Shown here in pieces: positions 18,205 to 26,666 of a DNA stretch of 33,730 bases. The first letter of the stretch is position 1. Every line of letters begins with the position of its first letter. The stretch lies in NCBI GenBank assembly GCA_021413535.1, contig JAIOQF010000241.1:1-33730 (forward strand), written 5' to 3'. Both the position numbers and the translations under genes were made by a program. The stretch is from Verrucomicrobiota bacterium (GTDB taxonomy: Bacteria; Verrucomicrobiota; Verrucomicrobiia; Verrucomicrobiales; Verrucomicrobiaceae). The notes beneath the pieces were generated by a model. The model did not search any database, had not been told where the DNA came from, and was given only the letters and a program-made list of their open reading frames with translations.

Positions 18205-19248
18205 TTAGGGTGCCGTTTTACCGAACGGCAATTGAGATGTGAGCTTGGCCTGGCTCTTCAACTGCTTGATCAGGTCAGCCCGTTCATAGGCTATTTGTTG
18301 AACTTTTTGAAGTTTCGAAAGTCGCTCTGCGGCCATCTTCTGATAAAAAGCGACGCGTTCAATGAGGGTTGCCTGGCCTTCGAGACAGGGTGTCAGGCTG
18401 TCCGAAGATGAGCTGGATACCGGCGTCTGGTTTCTCGTCAAGACGGCACCGATGGCGAGGTATTCACGATGCGCTGTTTCTCTTCCGTCATGCTCCTGGC
18501 TGGCGGACCAGAAATTGTGAAGCTGATCCCATGTGAGATCCATGAAGGATTGCGGAGCCTCTGTGGGGCAATCGTCGAACCATGACATCAGTTCCCGCAG
18601 AAGTTGTAGCAGAGATTCCGGTTCAAAGGGCTCTTCATAACGCCTCAATTCGGACGGCCACGGGTCTTCTCCGACATGCAGATCTCGGCGCGGGGCAACA
18701 TCAAACGTGATGATCAATCGAGCGCCGGGTTTGAGAACGCGGGCCATCTCGCGAAGTGCGAGCCGGTCGTTGCCGGGGACCATGTGCTCGAGCACGGACA
18801 CGCAGGTGATCACATCAAATGAAGCATCGGAAAAAGGAAGAAGTTCGCAACGACCGTGGAGGTAGGAGACGTCCGAGCCGTATTTCTGGTTGAGTCCGTT
18901 GATGCTCAGGAACTGGATGGTTTCCGCCAGTGGATCGAGGGCGACGACCTCATGCCCGCGGCATGACATCCAGTTGCAGAGTGGAACCACTCCACAGCCC
19001 ACGTCCAGCACTCGCAAGGGCGTATGATCTGCGTCAAGATTGGCGAATGCCTGGGTGACGAAGCCATATTCGAGTTTCCGAATCGCCCAGCGGCAGACGA
19101 CGGTATATTGCAGAAATGCGGGATGGCGGTTCTCCTGCCCTTGAGCGATCATGACATCAACAAACTGAAAAAAATCCCGAGTCGCCGGATTCACGGGCAG
19201 CTTTGGATCGAAGTGAGCGAACAATTCCATGATCACATTCAGTGACAC
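18205..19248 (-). CDS. Class I SAM-dependent methyltransferase
   Basis: Motif I VLDVGCGVVPLCNWMSCRGHEVVALDP, ...FDVITCVSVLEHM..., LREMARVLKPGARLIITFD. Start may be GTG 19248 or ATG 19230. Confidence 0.82.
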   Translation of the reverse strand: MSLNVIMELFAHFDPKLPVNPATRDFFQFVDVMIAQGQENRHPAFLQYTVVCRWAIRKLEYGFVTQAFANLDADHTPLRVLDVGCGVVPLCNWMSCRGHEVVALDPLAETIQFLSINGLNQKYGSDVSYLHGRCELLPFSDASFDVITCVSVLEHMVPGNDRLALREMARVLKPGARLIITFDVAPRRDLHVGEDPWPSELRRYEEPFEPESLLQLLRELMSWFDDCPTEAPQSFMDLTWDQLHNFWSASQEHDGRETAHREYLAIGAVLTRNQTPVSSSSSDSLTPCLEGQATLIERVAFYQKMAAERLSKLQKVQQIAYERADLIKQLKSQAKLTSQLPFGKTAP

Positions 19249-19251
19249 CGT

Positions 19252-19866
19252 CTATGGTCTTTCTTGACGGACGCGGCGGGAGTTCTCAGCGAGCGCGTCT
19301 GTCTGCCCGGATCCATGCGCCTTCACGGCTTGCAAAAACTGATGGATCTGCGCCGGGGAACGCAGGTGAATCACTTGTTTGCGATCACGCACGGCGTCGA
19401 GTTGTTTCAGCAGTTGCGGACGCGCCAGCTTGTGAGTGAACCAGATGGTCTTGAGCAGCGGAATGGTCATGCGGAACATCGGACAATTTTTCGGAAGATC
19501 GGGCCGAGGGCGGAACAGGTCGCGGAATTGTCGTTTGATGGCCCACGCGTAGTGAATCGCAAGTGCATGATCCAGAAATACAATCGAGTCCGCTCGCTCG
19601 AATTCTTCCTCAATAAAATCCCAGGTGCCGAAGCCATCCACGATCCAGCGGTCGCCCTGAAGCCAGCCGCGGCTGATGCGCGCGACTTCATCAGCCGGAA
19701 CCGGAGCCCAGCCTTCGCGCCACATGATGCTGTCGAGCGAATAGACTGGAAGCCTGAGTAAGGAACCGAGCTTGCCGCACAGCGTCGATTTTCCAGCGCC
19801 AGCATTACCGATGACGGCGAGCCGCTGGAGACGATCAAAATCGACTGTGGGCTGGGCGACGAACAT
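19252..19866 (-). CDS. P-loop nucleotide kinase-like protein (FlaR/adenylate kinase-like)
   Basis: Walker A GNAGAGKSTLCGKLG, then PVYSLDSIMWREGWAPVP and RWIVDGFGTWDFIEEEFERADSIVFLD. Start placed at MFVAQPTVDF. Confidence 0.75.
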   Translation of the reverse strand: MFVAQPTVDFDRLQRLAVIGNAGAGKSTLCGKLGSLLRLPVYSLDSIMWREGWAPVPADEVARISRGWLQGDRWIVDGFGTWDFIEEEFERADSIVFLDHALAIHYAWAIKRQFRDLFRPRPDLPKNCPMFRMTIPLLKTIWFTHKLARPQLLKQLDAVRDRKQVIHLRSPAQIHQFLQAVKAHGSGQTDALAENSRRVRQERP

Positions 19867-19931
19867 GATGGGGTGATGATCTTGTGAAATGAGTATTCCG
19901 CAGCACACGGAATAATTATATTGAACTACAA

Positions 19932-21140
19932 TCAGCGGGTTGCGTCTGTCTGATACACTCCGAAGTCCTGATAAAAGAACCGCTTGGCCAGCCAATACAT
20001 CCAGTGCTTCTCGCCGATGTTCTCTTCTTTGATCCACTGGCTACCGCGCGGGGTCATGCTTTCGAGCTCGGCCATCGCGGTCTGGCGCTGGGTGGTGTCA
20101 CGCGCACCGTGTTTTTCGGCGAGCTGTTTCACGAGGTCGGGGCGCTCTAGAACAATGCAGCCACGAGTATGCTGCGCGGCGGTCTCGCGGAAGTCTTTCA
20201 AGAACGCGCTGCTGGTGAAAGCCTCATAGACACCGCGTGAGTCCTTGATGTTCTCCGTGGCGAACTGAATGATCGGGCAGGGCTCAATGGCACCGCCGGG
20301 GCTGACGTGATGGCTGATGCCGGTGGCCATGGGACAGAGCGAATGTCCGTCGTGTCCGTAGTAAGCATCGACGATGGCGATGGGCTTGCGCGCGCGTTGC
20401 GTGACAATGAACCGGCGCACTTTTTTAATTTGCTCCGGCTTCAGGGCGAGTTCCGCGCTGATCTTCGGGCCCACGGGGCGGTAGGTGTGATACCAAGTGT
20501 AGTGGACGCCCATGGCGATCAGCCTGTCGAGCCACGCTTCGTTGAGCAGGTCGTCGATGTTCGTTTTGCAGAGGCTGGTAGCCACGCCGGTGAGCAGTTT
20601 TTGCTCCAGGCAGTTCTGCAAGCCGCGCAAGGTGCGATTGAGCACATCTTTATTTCCACGGCGTTCATCGCTCACGGTGCTGGTGCCCTCGATGCTGACC
20701 AGCGGCGTGGCGTTGCCGAGCTGACGCAAAGCCTTCGCGGTCTTTTCCGTGATGAGCTGACCGTTGGTGAAAATTTGGAAATAAGAATCCGGATGCTGCG
20801 CAAGGAAGTCGAGCAGTTCGGGGTGCATGAAAGGTTCGCCGCCGAGGATGCCAAAGAAGCTGTTCCCGTGTTCCCGCGCGTCGTTCACGGTGCGATTGAG
20901 CGTGTTGAGATCGATGGCGTTGCGCGGCGCCTCCACGTCCACCCAGCAGCCCTGACAGCGGAGATTGCAGGAATTTAGAATGCTGATGTAGAGGAAGGGC
21001 GGGAAGTGAATGCCCTGCTTCATCCGCTTTTTATAGAGCATGACCGAGCGCGCGCCTTTAAAGCCGAAGTTCCACGCGACTTTCGCGAGGCAGTTCGGAG
21101 CCACGGTGGTGGCGATGCGGCTGGCGAGGGAGAAGATCAT
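19932..21140 (-). CDS. Radical SAM protein
   Basis: CxxxCxxC in LNSCNLRCQGCWVD, GGEPFMHPELLDFL; extra C-terminal Cys (SLCPMATG, EPCPIIQF, RGCIVLE) suggest a SPASM-like auxiliary region. Confidence 0.83.
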   Translation of the reverse strand: MIFSLASRIATTVAPNCLAKVAWNFGFKGARSVMLYKKRMKQGIHFPPFLYISILNSCNLRCQGCWVDVEAPRNAIDLNTLNRTVNDAREHGNSFFGILGGEPFMHPELLDFLAQHPDSYFQIFTNGQLITEKTAKALRQLGNATPLVSIEGTSTVSDERRGNKDVLNRTLRGLQNCLEQKLLTGVATSLCKTNIDDLLNEAWLDRLIAMGVHYTWYHTYRPVGPKISAELALKPEQIKKVRRFIVTQRARKPIAIVDAYYGHDGHSLCPMATGISHHVSPGGAIEPCPIIQFATENIKDSRGVYEAFTSSAFLKDFRETAAQHTRGCIVLERPDLVKQLAEKHGARDTTQRQTAMAELESMTPRGSQWIKEENIGEKHWMYWLAKRFFYQDFGVYQTDATR

Positions 21141-21221
21141 GGGCGGCAACTTAGTCCGCGTGTCCTCACGCGGCAAGGCTCGGAACACCGCTTCGCGGAA
21201 CGTCGCGTGAGGATACACGGG

Positions 21222-21683
21222 CTAGTCCCCATATCCCGCATCCTGCATCTTTTGAATCGTTTCCTGCAGCAATTTCACATAGCCGTGCACATCCATTGAG
21301 TCCTCCTCTGGTTCACCACGTGCTGAGTAGAGCCAGCCGATTTCGTATGGATCGCTCTTCACGATGCAGGCATCCACCCGTAGTGCATCGTTCATGCCGG
21401 CGAAGGTTCCATTCATGACACAGAGCACATCGCTCGCGGCCTTGAAGCCCTCGACGTGGCCGATGGCTTCTCCCGGCGTGATGAGACCTCCGAGTTCCGG
21501 TTTGAACTGCGCCTCGACCAGTTCGCCCAACATGCGCGTGGCGAATTTCGTGAAGCCCACGCGCCAAAGACCGGGCTCACCCTCGACTTGCGCCATCCAG
21601 TAGTGGCTGCGCGAGTAGCGATACGAATCGGGGAAGCGCGCGGAGAAGCGGGCGTGCTTGAAGCGGATAAAATTGAGCGGCAT
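21222..21683 (-). CDS. GcvH-like lipoyl-domain protein
   Basis: YRYSRSHYWMAQVEGEPGLWRVGFTKFATRMLGELV...GHVEGFKAASDVLCVMNGTFAGMNDAL...DPYEIGWLY follows H-protein layout and keeps the Lys of the V-E-x-x-K-A-A-S-D lipoylation motif. Confidence 0.77.
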   Translation of the reverse strand: MPLNFIRFKHARFSARFPDSYRYSRSHYWMAQVEGEPGLWRVGFTKFATRMLGELVEAQFKPELGGLITPGEAIGHVEGFKAASDVLCVMNGTFAGMNDALRVDACIVKSDPYEIGWLYSARGEPEEDSMDVHGYVKLLQETIQKMQDAGYGD

Positions 21684-21688
21684 GAAAG

Positions 21689-21730
21689 CCGTGAGGTTCA
21701 AGGGTCAAGCTTCAAGCTTCAAGGTGAAAG
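21689..21730 (-). repeat. Heptad tandem array upstream of the gcvH-like gene
   Basis: Minus strand: CTTTCAC CTTGAAG CTTGAAG CTTGACC CTTGAAC CTCACGG CTTTC then ATG (21683). Confidence 0.85.
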
Positions 21731-21784
21731 TGCGATGTGAGTTTCGATTGACGGCGGGGACAACAACTGTTTTAGCAAGGGCGC

Positions 21785-22312
21785 ATGACTTCTCCGAAAC
21801 TACTCATGATGACCGCGGCTTTAGGCGCAATGCTTTTGTCCGCCTGCCAGACTCCACCATCACCCGCACCGGGCACGCGGGTAAACTGGCCGGGCGTTCC
21901 GTTCAAGGAAGTGCGCGCCTACTGTTATGATTACACGGCGGAAGCGCGGTCGTCGTTCTGGGCGCAAGGCCGGATGCACCAGGGCGTGATGGATCCAAAG
22001 GGCGTGAAGCTCTCGCCGGCGCAGGTGCAACGTTTGCTGGCGGACATCACAGTCTCGCAACCGGCTGCGACGCGCACGAACTGCTACAAGCCGCATCATG
22101 CGTTCATGTTCTTCGATGCGAAAGGCCAGGTCGTTGCAGTTTTTGAAATGTGCTTCGGCTGCAACCAGTTTGTCGCCACGCCCGGCGGACTTCCAGAATA
22201 CATCGACTACAAGAAACTCTACCAGCTCACGCACGATCTTGGACTGCCGCTTGGCACTGGCAATGAATTCTACACCCAAGCCTGTCGTGGCGGGGTAAAA
22301 GATCGCCGCTAA
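21785..22312 (+). CDS. Hypothetical lipoprotein
   Basis: Signal/lipobox MLLSACQTPP, 175 aa. Confidence 0.65.
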   Translation: MTSPKLLMMTAALGAMLLSACQTPPSPAPGTRVNWPGVPFKEVRAYCYDYTAEARSSFWAQGRMHQGVMDPKGVKLSPAQVQRLLADITVSQPAATRTNCYKPHHAFMFFDAKGQVVAVFEMCFGCNQFVATPGGLPEYIDYKKLYQLTHDLGLPLGTGNEFYTQACRGGVKDRR

Positions 22313-22354
22313 TGAACATTCAACACTGAACTCTGAACATCGAACCCTGAACAA
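22313..22354 (+). repeat. Heptad tandem array upstream of ridA
   Basis: TGAACAT TCAACAC TGAACTC TGAACAT CGAACCC TGAACAA TTTTCC then ATG (22361). Fills the whole spacer after the preceding TAA. Confidence 0.87.
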
Positions 22355-22360
22355 TTTTCC

Positions 22361-22738
22361 ATGCAAATCATCACCTCACCCAACGCTCCCGCCGCCATCG
22401 GCCCTTATTCACAAGCCATCCGCACCGGCAATCTCCTTTTCTGTTCCGGCCAGATTCCGATTAATCCTACATCCGGTAAAATCGAAGCCGAAGACGTGGA
22501 AGGCCAGGCGCGCCAAGTGCTGAAGAACATTGAAGCGTTGCTCAGCAGCGCCGGCCTCGGTGTGCACAATGTCGTTAAAGCCACCATGTTTCTGCAAGAC
22601 ATGGCTGACTTTCCCAAAGTGAACCCGATTTACGAAGCCGGTTTCGATGGACACAAGCCCGCACGTTCGACCATCCAAGTAGCCAGGCTGCCGCTCGGCG
22701 CGCTAGTCGAGATCGAAGTGATCGCGGAGTTTGTGTGA
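22361..22738 (+). CDS. ridA: RidA family (YjgF/YER057c/UK114) protein
   Basis: APAAIGPYSQAIRTGNLLFCSGQIPINP...VVKATMFLQDMADFPKVN...HKPARSTIQVARLPLGALVEIEVIA. Confidence 0.93.
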   Translation: MQIITSPNAPAAIGPYSQAIRTGNLLFCSGQIPINPTSGKIEAEDVEGQARQVLKNIEALLSSAGLGVHNVVKATMFLQDMADFPKVNPIYEAGFDGHKPARSTIQVARLPLGALVEIEVIAEFV

Positions 22739-22791
22739 AGCGAAAGATGCTGAAATGTTAAACTGATCGGCATCAAGCTTCCGATAAATAA

Positions 22792-23898
22792 TCAGGGATG
22801 TTTTTCGTAGGCCTCCACATCGTAGATGTGACCGGAGCCCATCAATCTTGCTGGACGAAAATTCACAGATGCCAGAAGGGCATGCAGATTCTCCCGCCGG
22901 CGGTAAACAAATCTCTTGCCGAATAATTCCAAAATTCGCGTGCTGGAATCATCCTTGTAAGTATTCAAGATCAAGCTGGCGCGATCCGATGTCATTTCAT
23001 TCAGCTTTATCACCAGGTCGTGGGCCGTCACTGATTCAGCGGGAGTTTCCAGCCGGAGCCGCTGTTCGGATGTGGTGTAGGAACTGCCTTGGAAATATTC
23101 CAGAATGCCGATGGCAGTAACGACATCATAGCGTTTATGAGCATCCGTGACTCCTGGATCAATGCCGGCAAAAATATCCTCAGCCACTGCAGTGATGCCG
23201 CACTTCCAGTTGAAGCCCAGATTATTATCTTTGCTAGCGGCCAGCGTCTCCAGCAGGCGATTGGCTTTGTTGATGTTGGCCTGATCCCGATCGGTGATTC
23301 GGGCGGTGATCAACTCCGGATTGAATCCGTCCCGGATCAGTTTGTCGTAAACCAGCATCAGACTCAAGCCGGTGCCAGCGGCCACGGCCTTCAGCCGAAC
23401 GGGCTCTTTGCGCTCGAGCCACATCTTGGCCGACTCATAACAGGCCCGGGTTTCCCAGACGATTCTGGATTGCACGTCCCTGCTTTGCACTGAGTCAAAA
23501 AAAAGCCTGTCCCACAAGCCGCAGTTCTTTTTGATCTCGGGTGCCAGCATCATGTAGGGCCCGTTCATGGAGTCGCCTCCCTCCACTAATGCCGCGACTT
23601 CCGATCCTGATGAAGTGAGCAAGGATTTCGCATAAGGATGTCCCGACTGCTCCAGCAGCCGGTTGCTGAATTTGGTGGCTTCGCGACCTTCGGCATCATT
23701 ATGAATCGATGTCCGGGTGGTCCAATCCAAAACCCGATGGGAGATTCTGGCCAACGCTCGCTTGACCCGTCCCGCAGGCTGAACTTCGTCGCCATGAAAA
23801 ATTGCCTGACTCAGACTGGCCATGATCGCCGCTGACAACTTGGGATCGTCATTGGAATACAATGCGGCGACCGCATCCATGGGTTTCAGGTTATGCAT
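22792..23898 (-). CDS. Putative class I SAM-dependent methyltransferase
   Basis: Glycine motif KAVAAGTGLSLMLVYDKL, then ITARITDRDQANINKANRL and YDVVTAIGILEYFQ. TAGGAGA SD upstream. Same direction as the PKS operon. Confidence 0.6.
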   Translation of the reverse strand: MHNLKPMDAVAALYSNDDPKLSAAIMASLSQAIFHGDEVQPAGRVKRALARISHRVLDWTTRTSIHNDAEGREATKFSNRLLEQSGHPYAKSLLTSSGSEVAALVEGGDSMNGPYMMLAPEIKKNCGLWDRLFFDSVQSRDVQSRIVWETRACYESAKMWLERKEPVRLKAVAAGTGLSLMLVYDKLIRDGFNPELITARITDRDQANINKANRLLETLAASKDNNLGFNWKCGITAVAEDIFAGIDPGVTDAHKRYDVVTAIGILEYFQGSSYTTSEQRLRLETPAESVTAHDLVIKLNEMTSDRASLILNTYKDDSSTRILELFGKRFVYRRRENLHALLASVNFRPARLMGSGHIYDVEAYEKHP

Positions 23899-23950
23899 TT
23901 TTCAATCTCCTAGCTGCTGCGGCCCCCAAGTGAAGGCACCTGAACGAGAG

Positions 23951-24763
23951 CTATTTACCCTGGGCCGAAAGTGCGCGCAGACCTTCTGGTGTGAAATCGC
24001 TGTCGGGGAGCGTCACGTCGTGCCGGCTTTTCGAGCCTTCGATTTCGGTGATGGACTCTTGTCCGGCGCGGCGCACCATCAAGCTGGCGGCGACTTTGCG
24101 ATCCGTGTCGTCTTCGGCAACTCGAGTGGTGTCGATGCGGCGGAGCAATTGACCGGACTCGGAATATTTTTCCACGCGAAGTGTCACGAGGCGTTTGACA
24201 TCAACCCAGCTGCGGACGCGTCCATAGATGGAGTGATCGTTATTGCCGGGCTTGGAATCCAGAATCTGGCAGGGAACCTTGTCCACAGTTTCAGCGCCAG
24301 CGATGGTTTGATTTTCCCAGCCGAAGAAGTTCTCGATGAGATCGGCATAAGCGAGATCGCTACCGAACACCGCATCCTTCATTTGTGAAGCTGCGATGGG
24401 CCGCAGTGAATCCGGAAGGGTGAAAACACTGCCGCTGGCTGCGCGGTCGCCGCTTCGACGGAGGAGAATCGATTCGCCTTTGCGTTCCTTGGGGTAGAGC
24501 ACCTGGTAAACGACATCGGTGCCCGCCTTGGTGCGCCGGGCCTTGATCTGCAGTTGCAACGTGGTCTTGGGGCCATCGGCTGGCGTGCGGATATCCATTT
24601 TGATGCGCACGGAGGAAGTCCCGTCCTGGATGTTGGCGCTGAGGCGGGCGGCGAGTTCCTTGGCGGAAACAGGAGCCGCATCTTCTGCACGTAGTGTTGG
24701 AATGCAGAGCAACGCCAGCAGGAGAATGCTTCGCATGATGGTGGAAAATTTGGAATGAGTCAT
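23951..24763 (-). CDS. LolA-like outer-membrane lipoprotein-sorting protein
   Basis: Signal peptide (MRSILLLALLCIPTLRAEDAA), then TLQLQIKARRTKAGTDVVYQVLYPKERKGESILLRR...FGSDLAYADLIENFFGWE...VPCQILDSKP, typical of LolA-like outer-membrane lipoprotein-sorting proteins. Confidence 0.77.
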   Translation of the reverse strand: MTHSKFSTIMRSILLLALLCIPTLRAEDAAPVSAKELAARLSANIQDGTSSVRIKMDIRTPADGPKTTLQLQIKARRTKAGTDVVYQVLYPKERKGESILLRRSGDRAASGSVFTLPDSLRPIAASQMKDAVFGSDLAYADLIENFFGWENQTIAGAETVDKVPCQILDSKPGNNDHSIYGRVRSWVDVKRLVTLRVEKYSESGQLLRRIDTTRVAEDDTDRKVAASLMVRRAGQESITEIEGSKSRHDVTLPDSDFTPEGLRALSAQGK

Positions 24764-24795
24764 GATGGGAATTGGATAATGATGGTTGAATAAAG

Positions 24796-25911
24796 TTACG
24801 CTTGCAGCGCAACGCTGGGCGAGAGCCGGGAACTGCGCCATCCGGGATACACCCCGCTGATGACGCCGACCACGACGGCGATGGCTACGGAGGTGAGCAG
24901 AAGTTTGGGACTAAGATCGGGTTCCAACATGCCGCGAATTCCGGTGGTGTGTTCCAACACCCAGACGCCCAAAGCACCCAGAGCCACACCGATCAGTCCG
25001 CCAAAAAAGCCCAGCAAGGCGGACTCGCACAGCACCATGTAAACAATCCGCCGGCGCTTCCAGCCCACGGCCAGGAGAATGCCGATTTCATGCGTGCGTT
25101 CAAACACGGTCATCAACATGGTGTTCATGACGCCAAGAACGCCAACAACGATGGCGAGGAAGGATGTGCTCCAGCTCATGGCGCGCGCGATGCGAAATCC
25201 CTGGCTGGTGGAAACCACTTCACCCGTAACCACGGCGCGGCCTTCGGGGAAGATTTTTTTAATTTCTCCACAGATCCGGCTTACTTCTTCCTTGGTGCTG
25301 TTGGGCTTGACGCGAACGTCTACGAAATTTGCCTTGCCGGCGTTGTCGGTGATCTCCTGAAGCGCCTGAAGGGAAAGAATGACGGCACCGTTTTCCACGA
25401 CACCGCGGCCATCGACAATGCCGACCACCGGCAGTTCTTCGGCCTCAAGCTGCAATTTATCGCCGACTTTTTTCTTCAATACTTCCGCAGCCATGCGTCC
25501 CAAGACCACGGCGTGTTCTGCGCCGTCACGCGGCAGCCGGCCACTGGTCACAGTGAGTTTGTCCCAGGTAAAACCGCCCCACTCCCGACCGGAGACCATG
25601 ATCATCGGCGCTTCCTCCACGCTTTGCATTTCCATGAGCACTGTGGTGGTTTTGGCCACTCCGGGCACTTTGTCGATTTTACCTTGGAGCGAAGCATCGA
25701 ATACTTTGGGAAGAAAACCGCCGGCCATGTTGCTGACCACGATATCGACACCGATCTGATCCAATTGTTCAGTCATGCTTTTCTCATAACCCGAAGAAAG
25801 TCCCACCAGGGCCACGACGGCGGCGATGCCGATGGAAATTCCGACCAGGGTTAAGCCGGTGCGAACGGGACGACGCAGAAGGCCGCGCACGACGATGGTG
25901 ATGAAGGTCAT
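24796..25911 (-). CDS. ABC transporter permease (MacB/FtsX/LolE-like)
   Basis: One N-terminal TM, large periplasmic domain, three C-terminal TMs; FERTHEIGILLAVGWKRRRI typical of the FtsX/MacB family. Confidence 0.88.
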   Translation of the reverse strand: MTFITIVVRGLLRRPVRTGLTLVGISIGIAAVVALVGLSSGYEKSMTEQLDQIGVDIVVSNMAGGFLPKVFDASLQGKIDKVPGVAKTTTVLMEMQSVEEAPMIMVSGREWGGFTWDKLTVTSGRLPRDGAEHAVVLGRMAAEVLKKKVGDKLQLEAEELPVVGIVDGRGVVENGAVILSLQALQEITDNAGKANFVDVRVKPNSTKEEVSRICGEIKKIFPEGRAVVTGEVVSTSQGFRIARAMSWSTSFLAIVVGVLGVMNTMLMTVFERTHEIGILLAVGWKRRRIVYMVLCESALLGFFGGLIGVALGALGVWVLEHTTGIRGMLEPDLSPKLLLTSVAIAVVVGVISGVYPGWRSSRLSPSVALQA

Positions 25912-26634
25912 TTAGATTGCGGCGGTGGAGGTTGCTGAAACTCGATCCGAGACAATACGCCCGTCGCGCATGGAGACGACTCGCGTGGCGCGCTCAGCGA
26001 TGGTGAGATCGTGCGTTACCAAGACGAGAGTCATGCCCAGATCGCGATGAAGTTGCAGAATGAGTTCGAGAATTTGTTGGGCGCTGTTGCTGTCAAGATT
26101 GCCGGTGGGCTCATCTGCCAGCAGGACGGAAGGGCCGTTGGCTAGACTGCGGGCGATGGCGACGCGCTGGCGTTCTCCGCCGGATAACTCGGAAGGAAAG
26201 TGATTAAGCCGATGGTCGAGGCCGACGGACTTGAGCAATTCAACGGCGCGTTCCCGACGTTCCGAGCGGGACAGAGTTCCTTCGAACATCGGAATCTGGA
26301 CGTTCTCCACCACTTTGAAAGTCGGCAGAAGCTGAAACGCCTGGAAAATAAATCCGATCTCGTGAGCGCGATAGGCCGCAGGGTCCGCCATGTCGGGAAT
26401 GGATTGGCCGCGGTAGGTCAGGGTGCCTTCGCTGGGCCGGTCGAGGGAACCGAGGGAAGCGAGCAGGGTGCTTTTGCCACAGCCGCTGGGGCCGATGATG
26501 GCGACGAATTCACCCTGCTTGATTTGCAGATCGACGCCCCGCAAGGCGGCCACTTTGCCGCCGTCGAATTCTTTTTTCAAACCCACCGCCTCATAAACCA
26601 CGTCGCTGGAACCTGTCGTCGCTGTTTCAACCAT
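25912..26634 (-). CDS. ABC transporter ATP-binding protein (LolD/MacB-like)
   Basis: GPSGCGKSTLL, LSGGERQRVAIARSLANGPSVLLADEPTGNLDS. Directly abuts the permease. Confidence 0.93.
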   Translation of the reverse strand: MVETATTGSSDVVYEAVGLKKEFDGGKVAALRGVDLQIKQGEFVAIIGPSGCGKSTLLASLGSLDRPSEGTLTYRGQSIPDMADPAAYRAHEIGFIFQAFQLLPTFKVVENVQIPMFEGTLSRSERRERAVELLKSVGLDHRLNHFPSELSGGERQRVAIARSLANGPSVLLADEPTGNLDSNSAQQILELILQLHRDLGMTLVLVTHDLTIAERATRVVSMRDGRIVSDRVSATSTAAI

Positions 26635-26666
26635 GACTGGTCATTACACCGGTATGCTCCCGTTCT

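Noticed and set aside
19894-19914. TATTCCG-cagcaca-CGGAATA inverted repeat between the radical SAM and kinase genes
   Set aside because: Only 7 bp, no T-tract; could be an operator but nothing supports a function.
22762-22785. Short ATCGG/CCGAT inverted repeat between convergent ridA and the methyltransferase
   Set aside because: 5-bp stem with a long loop; too weak to call a terminator.
24802-25854. 350-aa plus-strand ORF
   Set aside because: Antisense to the ABC permease; His/Gly/Asn-rich composition typical of shadow ORFs, no domain.
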